Assembly (NCBI RefSeq): GCF_002078875.1
Contig: NC_034409.1
Coordinates: 106,936,935-107,000,934 of the forward strand
Source of the DNA: Numida meleagris
Taxonomy: Eukaryota > Chordata > Aves > Galliformes > Numididae
Length of the DNA stretch: 64,000 nt
Direction of reading: 5' to 3'
Positions 33,239 to 48,200 of the stretch are shown here, piece by piece. Every line of letters starts with the position of its first letter. The first letter of the stretch is position 1. The notes under the pieces were generated by a model. The model was not told the DNA's origin, did not search any database, and saw only the letters and a program-made list of their open reading frames with translations. The position numbers were made by a program, and so were the translations under genes.

Positions 33239-36200
33239 ATGGACAAGCCACAGAGCAAGCCAGAAGAACAGCAGAACATGAACAATGCAAGTCTCAGCTT
33301 CAAAGGATTTGCCAGAAGAGTCGATCACGTCCCAAAGCAAGATAGTAATGAACTACATTCCTTACCAGCACCTTTAGGAGCTTTTGATGTGCCTCTGCCA
33401 CCAGACTACAGCTATCAGGTGGCTTCCTGTGAACCAGAACTGAGTGACAGAAAGCCTCAGCATGAGCAGGAAGTATCCAAGAAGCTGAATGATAGAGAAG
33501 AGGACAAGGACAAGGTAAGGAAGGTGGCAGGGAAGGGCACAGATACTCCTTGTGCTCACTCCTGTGTTTCACGTTGCACTCCAAAATGAATTCCTCTGTC
33601 TCTTTGGGCACTTGTTAGGTCGAAGCAGAGGAGAATTTTTACAATCAGGTTCAAGAAGTCATTTGTGTAGCTAGGAAGATGTGTGCCTATCATTAATCTG
33701 CAGGCATAAAAACTGCTCATGTGATAAATAGCATGGCCGCAGCCTAGCAGCCAATATAATATGTAATATATATCTAATTCATTAGGAACAATTAGCAAAC
33801 ATTAAGTAGGAATCCTAAAATCTGAGATATTTTTTTACTTGAGGCTCCGCTACCTTCCTTCAACAAAAACATAATGAAATATTACTAATAATCTGTGTAT
33901 ATTTAGACACACAGACAGATTATAGAATCATTAAAGTTGGAAAAGACCTCTAAGATCATCTAGTCCAACCGTCCACCTACACCAATATTGCCCACTAACC
34001 ATGTGCCTAAGTACTACATCTACCCTTCCCTTAAACACTTCCAGAGACAGTGTCTCCACCACCTCCCTGGGCAGCCTGTGCCACTGCCTCACCACGCTTT
34101 CTGAGAAGAAATGTTTCCTAATATCCAACCTGAACCTCCCCTGGCACAACTTGAGACCATTCCCTCTTGTACTGTCGCTGTTACATGGGAGAAGAGGACA
34201 AAGCCCACCTCACCACAGCCTCCTTTCAGGTGGTTGTAGAGACCAGTAAGGTCTCTCCTGAGCCTCCTCTTCTCCAGACTGAACAATCCTAGTTCCCTCA
34301 GCTGCTCCCCATAAGATGTGTGCTCCAGACCCTCACCAGCTTTAAGTGTGTGTCATAGTTAATGAGGTTCCTTGAGAATGTCTGAGGTTACTCAGCAGTA
34401 AACACTGTAATAAAGGTACTATGGAAGGGTTATCAATAGCCTTTTAAAACACCTGCTGGCAGAGCTGTGTACCACCTTTCTTATCTGACAGAGATATTTT
34501 CAGAGGTGACTTTCTTAGACAGAGGTGATAGTGGTGGCCAGCTAGGATCTGTAAAATACTGATATTCTCAAAATTGCATTTCTGGAGACAGCAAACTGGA
34601 GCATAGTGAGAAGAACTGACTGAAAGCACACTGTCAGTCTTTATATGCTTAAATGAGCGTCTTTAACAGCAGATAGACCGGCTGGGTAAAGGGCTTGAAA
34701 TAACTCCATTTGGTTTCATGAAAGTAAAGAGCATGTCTTACTACCTTGCACATAGTATCAGAAACAAACAAAAGATGTAACGACATTAATTATTCATTTA
34801 AAATAAAACTGTCATATTCATTCCTTATCTTGGCCTGAATTAAGGCAAAGAGAGGAGATAAGAGCTATAAGATTTTAGCCACCTATTAAGGGCGCTACAG
34901 CAGAATGATTTGGCGATTGATTAGCAACTAAATCTTCAAGCTTCAAAAAAGATTTAATAAGCTTTCTGTACTAAATTTATAACTGTGGCCAGTCTCTATT
35001 TGCATACGTATCCTTCCATACCTCTGTATATGAGTGGAAGAAAATGGCAGTTATTAAAAAAAATTATCTTCAGAGCACATTTTGTTTTGAGGTCTCCTTT
35101 TACTTTTCACCTTTCAGGACAGCTTAGAAAATTGGTTATTTTTACCAAGGTTGTTTCAGTCACTGAGCCAATCTCAGTAGAATTAGCCATAGTTATATCC
35201 ATCTGTTTATAACACGAAGGTGCAAGGATGCACAGTGTTATGAATTACAGACTGGTGCTTGTACATAAGGTTTACAAGAGAATGAAGAGCTGGAAAAGGT
35301 GCCTAGAAAGTGTCTTGTTCTTGCTGTTGTTTTGTGTGGTTGGGTTGTTTTGATGTTTTTTTTTCTTTCTGGTATCAGCTTATTTTAAAATTATGCGAAA
35401 TTAATTGTAAGTTTAACTCCAACAGGCAGCAGAACACAGCTTGTACAACCAATATGAAGAGAAGATCCGACCTTGCATTGATCTTCTCAACAGCCTGAGA
35501 ACACTTGGAATAGGAAAAGACCTGATGTTGCCTGCAATCGCAGTGATTGGAGACCAGAGCTCTGGGAAAACCTCCATCCTTGAAGCTTTGTCTGGTGTTG
35601 CTCTTCCTAGGGGCAATGGTACGAACTCACCGTCTCAGGTTTTCACCTGAATTTGACACTGATGAGGTAGAAGGCCTTTTTTTTTTCCCCCTGGTGTTTA
35701 GGAGTAGATTACATTGTGACTGAGGCTATACCTAAATCACAAGACTCCAGAATCTTTCCCATCTCTTGTTTCCAGTAGAAGAAATGGATGTGCAGGTGGG
35801 ACACTGCAGTGTTACTCCAACAGGTTGCACGGTCTGGGTGGGCAAGGGAGGGGAAATAAGAATGTGTAATGTAACATACTTGCTCCAAGTTGTAGGCAGG
35901 CAGAAAGGCAGCGGCATCAGCTAACTCTGTGTATTCCCCACCGAAATGTATTGCTTTCACATGCAAGATTAGTTTTGAAATTTATTTGTGTTACTTTTTT
36001 TTAGATCAAAATTTTCTTACAGAAATCTTTTTAGGCAGAAAATGTACAAAGTTCTTTGCTTGCAAACACGTGCCTTGGATGTGAGAGATGATTGTTGGAA
36101 TACCGTATTTACAACTCAGGACAATTCATTTTCTGCATGTGTGTTCACATGTATGTACATGTATATCCACACACCCAAGTTCTGTGAGTTCTGTGTTGGT

Positions 36201-39200
36201 TGGCAATACCTGAGCACATCTAGGCTTTCGAATTGGACCTCAAGTCCAGGAAAAGGGTTTCCTTCATAAGATGTAGGTGCAGTGACTTGCAGTGAAGCAG
36301 GTCATTCAGAGAAGAGCAAATCTCCATTCTTGGAGGTCTGCAAGGCTGGCCAAGCCATGGTTGACCTCACATAGTACTGTTGACACAGAGAAGGAAGTCA
36401 GATGAGAGCCCTTTGGCACGTCCCTTCAAACTTTTTCTGTGCCTTTCCATGAAGTATTAGGCAACCCTGTGCACATCACCCAGTCCACTCACACACTGTC
36501 TATCACGCATAACAACTTTGTCACCTCTGTCTTTGGCACTACTGCAGGTATCGTTACTCGATGTCCTCTGGAACTTAAACTGAAAAAAATAACAACTCCA
36601 CAGGAGTGGAAAGGGGTAATTCATTACCGCAACATGGAAATACAGCTCCAGAATGCCTCAGAGGTGGAGAAAGCAATAAGAAAAGGTAAGTTGTAGTGTA
36701 TTGGCCTTGCTCAATCTCCTTTGAATTCCTTCTCCCCTTTTCTTAGGCTGAGAAACAGTCCTCAGACAAACACAGGGATTATAGCCTCCAAGAACTGAAT
36801 GTAGAGCAGAAGAAGATGAGGCAGTACAATCTAGGTCAAGAGAGCTGTGCTAATTATTGCTTCAGTGAAGAAGATGGTCCACGATATCTGACAAAAACTC
36901 AGGCTGTGTGCTCAGCTGGATGCTATTTGTCTGGTTTGGGAAGTTTGCCTGTCAAGCTGCAAGCATGTGAAGCCCTAAATGGTTCGTGACATCAGCTCAA
37001 ATGTTCAGGAAAGATGCATGTGGTGTCTGTGGCTGGAAAGCCTATGACTATGGAGAACATTGAAAGACGGCAGAGTGGAGGGCATACAGAGCTTCTGTCG
37101 GTTATTGTGACCACGGCCTCAGGCGCTGCCATGTCACAGCTTCACTCTTATGGTGTTTCATGCAGTTCAAGAAAATATTTTGTTATCCAGTGTAGTAAGC
37201 ACTTGCTCTAAATGTGGAAGTGGTATTGTTCTTATTTCCTTGGCTAGGACAGCTCTTCAACATTGCTATACATCATTTTCATAATGAGAACTGTGTTCAG
37301 TTTTGGGACCCTCACTACAAGAAAGTCATTGAGGCCATGGACTGTGTTTAGAAAAAGGCAACAAAGCCATGAAGAGTTTGGAGCACAAATCTTGCAGGGA
37401 GCAGCTGAGGGAACTGGGATTGTTCAGTCTGGAGAAGAGGAGGCTCGGGGGAGACCTTATTGCTCTCTACAACCACCTGAAAGGAGGCTGTGGTGAGGTG
37501 GGCTTTGGCCTCTTTGCCCAGGTATCAGCGATAGGGTGAGAGGGAATGGCCTCAAGTTGCACCAGGGGACGTTGAGGTTGGATATTAGGAAATATTTCAT
37601 CTCTGAAAGAGTGGTTTGAGGCACTGGAGTTACCATTCCTGGACGTGTTTAAGGAAAGGGTATAGATGTAGTACTTAGAGGCATGGTTTAGTGGACAATA
37701 TTAGTGTAGGTGAGTGGTTGGACTAGAAGACCTTGGTGTTCTTTTCCAACCTTAATGATTCTATGATGATGTTATTTCATTAGTTTTTCAATATGTTGTT
37801 TGGAGGTTTTCAATATACCCTTCACAAACTGCAAAGGAAATTGTATGATTTGAATAAGCTAACTACAGAGCTGAAAAAATCTCTCATGAAAACTGTAATG
37901 GGGTTTTCTTGCTCCACAGTCCTGTTCATGGTTCCAGCATTATTGCCTACACACAACCTGGGAAAAAAATGGTTGATCTGTCAACCTCACTATCAATGTG
38001 AGGAGAATATAGAATAACATCTATTCATCTTTAAAGGCAGCTAAAAATTAATTAAAGTCTACAGAGTATCTTGATGCTGAGGAATAATTTCTGGTAAATA
38101 CTTTAATAATAAATAAATACTGGTAAATACTTTATCCTATTGTTTTTGTTATGGTTTATTTACATGTATTTTGTCTTCGTATATGACAATCCATTAGTAT
38201 ATGCTCTGTAAAATACTGCAGTTTCCACTCCAAAGGGATTTCAGATAATAGTTTTCTTGGATTTACGCAGAAATGGATTTACATTCATGGCTGGGTCTGA
38301 AAAAAGCCTTGCCTAAAAGAAATGTAGGTGACAGAAGATATTTTTGAAGTCATCATATTCCCACTTCAACTAAACTTTGATGCAGAATTTGAAGCCTGTA
38401 TTCTTTGCTTTCCTCTTTTTGCCTTTCAGCCCAGGATATAGTGGCTGGCACTAGTGGTAACATTAGTGAAGAACTAATTTCCCTAAAAATCTGGTCCCCG
38501 CACGTCCCAGACCTGACACTAATTGATCTTCCTGGAATTGCCAGAGTGGCCATGGGGAACCAGCCTCAAGATATTGGCCAACAGGTAACACTCAGTTTTA
38601 TCTGCCAACTTACACAAAGGTTCTCTTCTGTAGCCTATCTTACATGCAAATCTTTGCTGTAGGACTCTGGAATTATTATGCTGGGCTTCTGAGCCATTAT
38701 TAGAGCTACACTAGCAAACAGACCTGGTTTTCAGAAAGGCAATGCTGATAGGAACAGTGAGGACCAGGATCTCTTGTCTTGCACTGTTGTGCAGGAGGGA
38801 GCTGCCCATGCTGGCCTAGGTGAGCTACCCCAGGTGCCTGCTAGGGCAGCAGGGAACAACACAGCTGCACAGACCCTGTTTTGCAGATGGATCTTGAACA
38901 CAGCACTGCCTCCATGCCCCTAGGCTGGAGCACAGGCTGGAGGATAGATGCATCCCAAACGGGTTGCGTCTTCTCAGTGTTGTAGAGATGCTTGGCAAAG
39001 GTGAAATGTCTGAGTTCTTGTAAGCTCTTCTGGAGCAAGAAGGCAGGTCAGCGCTTTTCATAGCTCAATGCTCTGTCATCCTTTGCTGACAGTGTGCATG
39101 CAAAAGGGACCAGCTGTCATTTTTTTCTCATCCCTTACAGTATCTCTGCAAGCCCATTCTGGAGTGAACAGGATGTGTGTTAAAGTGAAGGATATCTCTA

Positions 39201-42200
39201 TGCTTCCCCTGGTGGCTTTTAGAAGAAATGCCAGGGAATGCAAATAAAACTCCAGGCCGGCTGTGAGGGTGATGTGCCAGAGCTGGCTATACTGTTTCTC
39301 CCAAAATAACTTTAAACAGAAACTTGGAATAAGAGTAGAATGAACTAAGCTATCAAATTCAAAAAGGAGGCAAAGGTTGAATAGTCTGGGCTTCTCTCTC
39401 TGAGACAAGCGTAATTTCATTTTACAACTAGACAGTAGCCTTTCTGTTGTTTTTAGAAGAAAGCAGTAGGTGTGACATGATACATGAGCCACACTTTTCA
39501 GCTGCGTGAATGCTTCAGACACACAGGGTGCAATATTCTATCATGTCAGAAATTTGGATGAATGGGAAGTAGACAAGAGAGACATCTTTATCAAGAGTTG
39601 GAATAAAGAGTTAACTTAATTATCAGAACAATGGAACTGTGTGTATCTTTTACAATAGTACGCAAACTATGAGCAACTTGTTTACTTTGGCATTAAAACA
39701 CAGAAATGATGTCAACTAGATGTCATGCATGATGCTTTTTTCCACAAATCATCCACTGAAAAGTAAGTCAAATATATTTGCTCTCCTTTCAGAGATACAT
39801 ACTTGAGATTCATCAGCATAATCTGTCTTTCATTCTGTAAGTGTGTAACTAGGCATCAGAACTCACTTTTCTTATGAGATTGTTTATGAAATATCATATT
39901 TCCCTAAAGAAAGATGTTATCCACAAGAGCTACATTTTACATAGTATGAAATGTTAAATTTTATGTAATTTACATGATTTTTTCATGACAGATATAACAA
40001 TAGTCTGTTCTCATTAACATTAGATGTTTGGATTTATCTTTCTGTAGGAAAAGAGGCTACACTATTCTCTTAACCCATTCCCATGCCATTCTTTAGCATT
40101 TAATAGTATCCACAGTATGTGTGACATATCGTGTCATCGCGTGACTTGTACTGCTAGGAATGGTCGCATCCTACATGCAAGCATTTGATTTCATTGAACT
40201 TCTTATTATATTACATTTCAGATCAAAATACTACTGAAAAAATTTACTGGCTGCAAAGAGACAATCAATTTGGTAGTGCTGCCATGTAATGTGGATATTG
40301 CGACAACAGAAGTGCTGAAAATGGCTCAAGAGGTGGACCCCACAGGAGAAAGGACACTTGGTGAGAAATTTTTTAAGTTAAAAAAGTGTAAATCATTTAT
40401 TTCCATGAAGGTCTGATGTTGTCTACTTCATGCTAGAACTGCAAAGTTCTAGTTCAAAGCTACTAGAAGAAGAAATAAGCAGACTAAATAAACTCTTTAC
40501 AAGGCTGGAGGTGATCTACTAGCTCTTAAAATATCTCAGATTTGAGTCTAGCTGGCATTCACATTGCGAATAATTGAAAATCAAAAATCTCAGAGCTAAT
40601 GCTGGGGAAGCCTTACTGCTCTCTTTTGAAAAAGTTTGCAAGGCAAAAGGTGGAGTGAGCGTCCAACTGCAGAGCAAGTTTTACAGTGCAAAGCCCAAGA
40701 GCTGAGGACCTTCTAGGAGAGGAAACAAAACAAAGAAAGAGCAGTTACTGTAGAAAAATGCTGTAGGGAACATTCCCACTCTTACAGTGAGATGTCCTAC
40801 TGCACATCTTCCACCTTCAACTTCTGTGCTTGACTAACTTTCTCTTTGGGTAATTTCACAGGGATCCTCACCAAACCAGATCTGGTGGACAAAGGGACTG
40901 AAGAAACTATCCTTAAGATAATGCGAAATGAGGTCATCCCACTCAGGAAAGGTTACATGATTGTCAAGTGTCGTGGGCAACAGGACATCTACAACGAACT
41001 GTCCTTGGCCTCTGCAATCCAGCAAGAGAGACAATTCTTCGAGATTCACAAACATTTCAGGTATTTCTCACATAAAGAACCTAACCCAAAGTATACTGAA
41101 ATCACCTCAAATCTTCCTGTTGACTTGCTGAATTAATTATCCTTCCTATTTCTCTTTGCCAGTGTAGTATGACTTTCCAGTAATCCAGAATAATTTTACA
41201 TGTCAAATACTCTTTAAAAGTATATTTTGATTGCAAGTTCAATATGTGTCTGTCCTTAACTTCTACTTCCTGAAAGTTTGGCTGGAAAGCTGTCTGGCAA
41301 CAAAGCATCCTGGAGGTGCTGATCGGCAGCCATCTGAACATGAGCTGGAAGTGGGCTCCCATGGCCAAGAGGGCCAGCAGCATCCTGGTCTGCATCAGGA
41401 ATACTGTGGTCAGCAGGGCTGGGGAAGTGATTGTACCTGGCACTGATGAAACTGCAATTCAAATAGTATGCTCAATTTTGGGCCCCTCACAGGAAGAAGA
41501 ACACTGACTTGGTCAAGCATGTGCAGAGAAGGGAGTGCATTTGCAGATTGCAGGAGGTGATTCTGTCCCTCTGCTCTGCTCTCATGAGACCCTTCCTACA
41601 GTACTGCATCCACTTCTGCAGCTCCCAACACAAGAAGGACATGGAGCTGTTGATACAGGTCCAGAGGAGGGCCACAAAGATGATCAGAGGGCTGGAGCAC
41701 CTCCCCTACAGGGGCAGGCTGAAAGAGCTGGGGCTCTTCAGCTTGGAGAAGAGAAGGCTCCAAGAAGACCTTATAGCGACCTTCCAGTACTTGAAGGGGG
41801 CCTACAGGAAATCTCGGGAGGGACTTTTTTGATGGACATGTAGCAACAGGATGAGGGGAAATGGCTTTAAACTGGAAGAGGTTGTGGATGCCCCCTCCCT
41901 GGAAGCATTCAAGGCCAGGCTGGATGGGGCTTTGAGCAACCTGGTCTAGAGGGAGGTGTCCCTGCCTATAGCAGGGAGGCTGGAACTAGATGATCTTAAA
42001 GGTCCCTTCCAACCCAAACCATTCTATGATTCTGTAAGAGCAACAAAGCTTGCTGGTAAAGGGACTAGAAAGCAAGTGTTATGATGAGAGGCTGAGGGAA
42101 TTGATGTTATCTAATCTGAAGGAGGCTGAGGGAAGATCTCATCATTCTCTACAACTGCCTTGAAAGGAGGTTGCAGCAAGGAGGAGAGGACTGGTCTCTT

Positions 42201-45200
42201 TTCTTGGGTGACAAGTGATAGGATGTTAGGAAAATGGCCTCACGTTGTACCAGGGGAGGTTTAGATTAAATATTAGGAAGAGATTTTGGTCAAGCACTGG
42301 AGAGAACTGCCCAGGGAAGTGGATGATTCCCCATCACTGGAGGAATTTAAGTCACATGTGGATGTTGCACTAAGGGACTTGGTGTAGTGATGGAAGTTGG
42401 TAGGCAGGTTTACAGTTGGTCTTGATAATCTTGAAAGTCTTTTCTAACCCAGATGATTCTATGATTCTGAAAGCAATTATCCTCAGAAGACCAGAATAGT
42501 CTTAAAGAAGACAAGGTAAGCACATGAGCCCTTCCAGTTAAGCACTGAAGTATTTCTATTCACTGGAAAACACCATGAAACTCAGCAGAAGAAAACACTG
42601 TCTGCGCTGAAGACATACGTTTCCCCAGAAGGTGACTTAGCGGTAAATCAGTCATTACATGTAGAATAATAGGTGAAAAGTGTTTTGAATTGGCATACTT
42701 CCCACAAGCAGAAATAACATAGCAGGTTTTTTGGTGTTTTTTTGTTTGTTTGTTTATTTTCAGCATTCTTCTGGATGAAAATAAGGCTACTATCCCTCAT
42801 CTGGCAAATAAGCTTACAAATGAACTTGTGGGACACATTATTGTAAGTAATGGAAATGTCATGCTAAGAAATTTGTATCAGTTACTATCAGAAAAAAAAA
42901 ATCCTACCCTTCTCCCTTTCAGCATTTTTTTTTTCTTTTTATGCATATGTAAGGCTTATCCTTTAACCTGAAACTATCCAAGGACAAATAGAGATGAGAG
43001 TTAGAGGGAAGGAAAACGGTGATCTGTCCTCAGATTTGCCCTTAAATGGAGGACTGACAATAGACAACATATTTCATCTGCTTGTGACTCATAACCCCTG
43101 CCTTTTCAAGAGCAGCCATGGTGCTCCTTTTTGTTTGTGAATAGTGTTGATAGGCTGAGTAACAAGTTACTGCTATTAGCTTTCTAAAACATAATTTCTA
43201 TCAACTGAAAATGTCTTCAAAAATCTCAAGTAAGAGCTAATTATTTCATTAGAGTAATATATTATTTTTATTATTTTATACAAATATATATATAAATAAT
43301 ACACTACTCCATGAAGAGAAAATACTAAAGTACAGTGACCTGAAGGAGGAAAAAAAATCTGTATTTATATGAACTTAAATGAATAAAAAAAAAGCAACCA
43401 AACAGCTGAGTTCAATCATGTATTTGCTAGGAATGGAGGGATCAGCATACTCCCTACATCATGAACTGCCATGAGACACTTTTTGGCACACTGTACGTGA
43501 AGCCTTGCCCTAGACTGCAGCTCTTCTGCCTACTGGCAGTGAGCATCTCAGTCAATCCCAGCATCTCAGGGAGCTTCTCTCCATATTTCCCCTGTGGTGT
43601 TATTCCAGTTGCTCCTGGAGTGATTTTTTGTTTCATTCCAAAACCAGATGTGTTCAGCCTGCCTAAGGGTCCTTCTTTTCTGTCTACCCTCCAGAAAACT
43701 TTGCCTACTATAGAGAACCAAATACATGATGCACTGCAACAATCAATGCAGGAACTACAAAAATACACAGAAGGCACACCCAAAACTGACAGTGAGAAGG
43801 TGATTTTCCTCGCAGGAGTAAGTATCAATATTGGTTCAGTTACAGAGCCGAGCAGACCCTTCTAAAGAAAGCAAGGTAACAGGATCGACCAGGAAGCTTC
43901 TGGGATCTGTCACTGAGGGGTCTTCATAGAATCACAGGATATCCCAAGTTGGAAGAGACCCACAAGGATCGCCAAGTCCAGCTTCTGGCTCCACACAGCA
44001 CCACCTGAAATTCAGACCCTATGTCTGAGAGCATTGTCAAAACACTCCTTGAACGCCGGCACTCGGGGCCATGCCCACTGCCCTCTGGTGCAGACCCTTT
44101 CCCTAACCCCCAGCTGCCCCTCTCCCGACGCAGCTCCATGCCGTTCCCTTGGGTCCTGTCGCTGTCACCAGAGAGCAGAGCAGTGCTGGGCCTGGTGCCC
44201 CCTGGGTACAGTTGTCCCTTTGGCTCCAGGGCACACTGCTGACTCAGGTACAGCTTACCATTAGCCAGAACCCCCAGGTTCCTTTCCACGGGACTGCTCT
44301 CCTGCTTCTCCTCCCCCACTTTGTACATATATCCAGGACTGCCCCATCCCAGGTGCAGAATACAGCGCTTGCTCTTGTTAAACTTCATGTGGTTGGTGAT
44401 TGTCCAGCCTTCAGTACCCGTGTATCCAAGTCACATTTATGAAATCATTGGATAGAACTGGCCCTAAAATGAAGCCATGCAGAGCACCACTAGTGACTGG
44501 CCACCATCCTGATGTAATCCCATTCACTATAACCCTTTGAGCCCAAACCATCAGTGAGTTGCTCACCCATCACCTTATGTTTTTGTCTTGCCATATGCTG
44601 GACATTTTGTCCAGAAGAATACTGTGAGAAACAGGATTGAAAGCTTTGATGAAATCCAAAAGATTACATCGGCTGGCTTCCCTCAGCCAACTAGTTGGGT
44701 AACCTTGTCATAAAAGGAAATTAAATTCGTTAAACAGGACTTTCCCCTTATGAGCCCATTTTGCAAGTTACCTAGGCAACACTCTGTCAGGAATACATCA
44801 CACTTGGAAAAATTACCAACTACAGGACCCCACAGCAATTCTAGCATATTTTTCTTGTGATTATGTGACAAAAGTACTCAACAACATGGTTGATTTGTCA
44901 CAAGCATCTCAGACAGGGAAAACCTTCGCTCTTTCCTGCCTGGCATTTTGAGAGGTTTCCATTGTTTACAGCACTTGTAAGATGAAATGCCTTCCTAATA
45001 TCAAAACATACTTTGCAAGTCCATCTGATTTTATCCTCTTGGGGATCTCATCTGTTTCTGTAAGATTTTGGCCAACCAGCAGAGGAGTTTATGCAGGTTC
45101 ATCAGCTTTCAAAGACTATACACTTCTGGTCAAGTATGATTTAGTTAATGGTTCTAAGAGTCTGCATGGTGGGGATGGAGAATGGGGAAAGAGCATCACA

Positions 45201-48200
45201 ATCATTCTCTTCTACCTGTGCTTGTTTGGGGAGAATTGGGGGGAAGCAACCAAGAGCTAAGAGCATGAAAGATGTAAGGAAATAATGCCTTCAGTCATGT
45301 CTCTAGTATCTAATGACTGTAGATTTACTTAACACATACAAGTTAGTCTGAAGAAATAAAGCTTCAGTACACTGATTGTTTTTTGTGTTCTTTTTTGATT
45401 CATTACAGTTGATCAAAGTGTTTAATGAAGATATCTCTCAGACAATTTATGGAAAGGAATCCTTGTTTGGAAACGAAGTCAGACTGTTTACAAAAATCCG
45501 CAGAGAGTTTCAGATATGGGAAGCAATGCTCCTGGAGATCTCTGCCAAAGGTAAGCATAGAAAACCATCACTTGCACCTGATCTGAGAGATTCCATCCCA
45601 GAGCTTTTAAATTAAGAGACAACACCCTGAATATGTTGTTTTCAAAAAAGTGAAAAATAAGAATTTAGAAGCATTCTTCTGCTGTAATGTTGTAGTTATG
45701 CTTTGGCCCTTAGGCACAGAGACCCAGCTTGTGCAAATTACTGTCCTTCCAGAGAGATCAGTGGACTTCTCCCAAACAAGCAAAAAATAAAGACTGTCTT
45801 CTGGCAGAGAATTAACTGCTGATTCTCTGAACTATTCCTCTAAATAACAGCAGCAACAATAATAGAAATAATATTTATATTATAAATAAACTGTTGTTGT
45901 TATTAGTGTTTTGGGATTTTCATCTTTTTTGTTCTGTTCAGCTCTGGTTTAAGATGTGGGAGAAACAATTCCAAGACTACAGTAACTATAACCCTGTAAA
46001 GAGTAGCCCTTTTTGATTTTGGAGATGACGTAGCAACATCTGCTAGTCAAGTAGTCACTCTTTAAACAAGTTCTTTTAGTCTTTGGTACGCATCTTTGTC
46101 AACATCACTAGTGGCTCTAAAACAATAGGTATAAATAGGCTGCAGAGGTACAGTCAGCCAGAGGCAAATACATATATGTAGGGAGACAGCCAGACACTGG
46201 TGTGTGTCATTGTTTCTTACGTCCCATTCATGGTGTACCAAGCCAATCAACATGACTGTATAGAGGGAAAAAAAAATACAAAAAACAGAGTAAGATAATT
46301 AGGGCACTGAGCAATGAGTGCCAGCTTCCTTCTGCAGTAACTGTGTTGCTTTAAAGATGAGTTCTACTGAAGAGCGTTTTCTAAGAGACTTCTTTCTTAA
46401 TCAGAAATTTATGAAGTAACCTAATAGTAAAGCAATGTTATTTTAATATTACAGTTCAAGAAGTCATACACAATAGAGTGTGCAAATATGAAGACCAGTA
46501 CCGTGGACGGGAGTTCCCAGGCTTTGTCAGCTACTGGACATTTGAGGACCTTTTAAAAGAGCAAATTGCAAAACTGGAGAAGCCAGCTATTGTGGTGCTG
46601 AACAAAGTGATCTGTACGTCTCACAGGCCACACAAGGCCATTGCATGGGTGGCAGTGGTGTGCCTGATAATTTTGTGTCCTGAACATGCCACTGTTCTCA
46701 TTAATGAAGCAAGAGCTCCAGCTGGGATGCCTCAGTGTGGAAGTGAATCCCATTCAACCTGTAGGATTATTCCTTCTCTAGAGCTGAGATCTCAAAACTC
46801 TGCACATGACCTTCAGAATTTTTTAGTACACTTCCCAGTGGCTGGGAATGGGGAATTAGAAAGTAACTATAATACATAATACTGTAAAGAAACAGCATCC
46901 TGGAATGCTCCTTGGTGCCAGCCAAGCTGGTCGATATTGCCAGGCCCAGGGAATGGGATTCACAAACTAGAACTGGGAATCCAACTTCTTTGCCAGATCT
47001 TTGCATAATGGTATATATATTGCACAGTGACTACTGGGGATGGGGGAAAGGAGACATAACTCATCTCATAAATAACACCAAAAGAAAAAGTATGTCACAA
47101 TCATTTCTCTGCCATGTTTGCTTTAGAAAACAACTACAGCATCTGTGCCAGTCAGTGCTCTGTACTGCAGGCACCAGCCCCTCTCCGTGGAGCGGCCACT
47201 CTGGGAATGAGAGGCAGATGTGCCTACGTGGCCAAGTGATGACCCACCTGGTCAAACTGAAAGCACATAGATTGCTTTATCTAAGAAATCTCAGGGATAT
47301 TAAATATATGACATGGTAAGGGGTCTTCAGTGACTCATGCCTAGAAATATGAATTCCTATTTATTTGTATGATCGTAAAGGCATATTACATCTGGACAGA
47401 TGCCCAGCTATTTCAGAATGAACACAGAGAGCAAGTTTTCCCAGGCCTCATATCGACAATAGCTTAAAAACCTTATTTTCTTACCTGACCTTGTTTTGTC
47501 TGTCTGTTCTTCCCTTAGGTCTAGTTGAAGAGAAATTTTTGGAGTTCGCTAACAAGCATTTTGCAAATTTTCACAACTTAAACAAAGCTGCTAAGGTGAG
47601 GGAGTAGCTATAACCTGAGATAATTCAAGAGCAAAACAGAATTACATTTGTAAATATAGCCATGCTTGTGGCGCCTATTCCATCGCGTTGCATGCAACTA
47701 TGTGATTTCCTGACAGTCTATGATTTTTATAAAGTAAGACATTAAAAACAACTGCATGTTTGTAATGGCACTATTGAACATGCACTTTGCCTTGTGGTGC
47801 CATGTTGGCAAGATCTAAAGCATACATTCTCCGTTCATTTTGGTCACATTCTCAACGCGCACAACGCAATGCAAAGAAAACCTGGTATGGCTGCCATGAA
47901 GAGCTTATAAGTAACTTCAGTTTTAAGTCCTGCAGTGTTTTGTAAGCGTGTGGGTAGCCTTGGAGCACAGTGCTTTTACTTTCTGAAAGGCAAGCCAGTG
48001 TTAGCCAGAGCAGGCATCGCACCATTGATAAAAAGGAGCAGCAGCTAATGAGCAGTTTGAGATTGTTGGCAGATCTCTGTTTGCAGTTTGGAGGTGTCCA
48101 GGTTTTGGGGTGGAGTTAAACAGCATGGATGTCCTTGAAGACCTTTTCTGGGAAAGAGCTTTGAAAAAGAGGTGAGAAGCATTGCTGGCCTGCTACGAAG

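Noticed and set aside
41509..41843. Frames of about 100 codons that look like a protein with [12 protein letters not shown]
   Set aside because: This is the tail of CR1 ORF2 in a truncated LINE, not a host gene.
43461..43694. Open frame continuous with the MX1 exon at 43695
   Set aside because: The frame upstream of 43695 is intron read-through. A good acceptor (CCCTCCAG) lies at the junction and the exon length and phase fit the Mx alignment without it.
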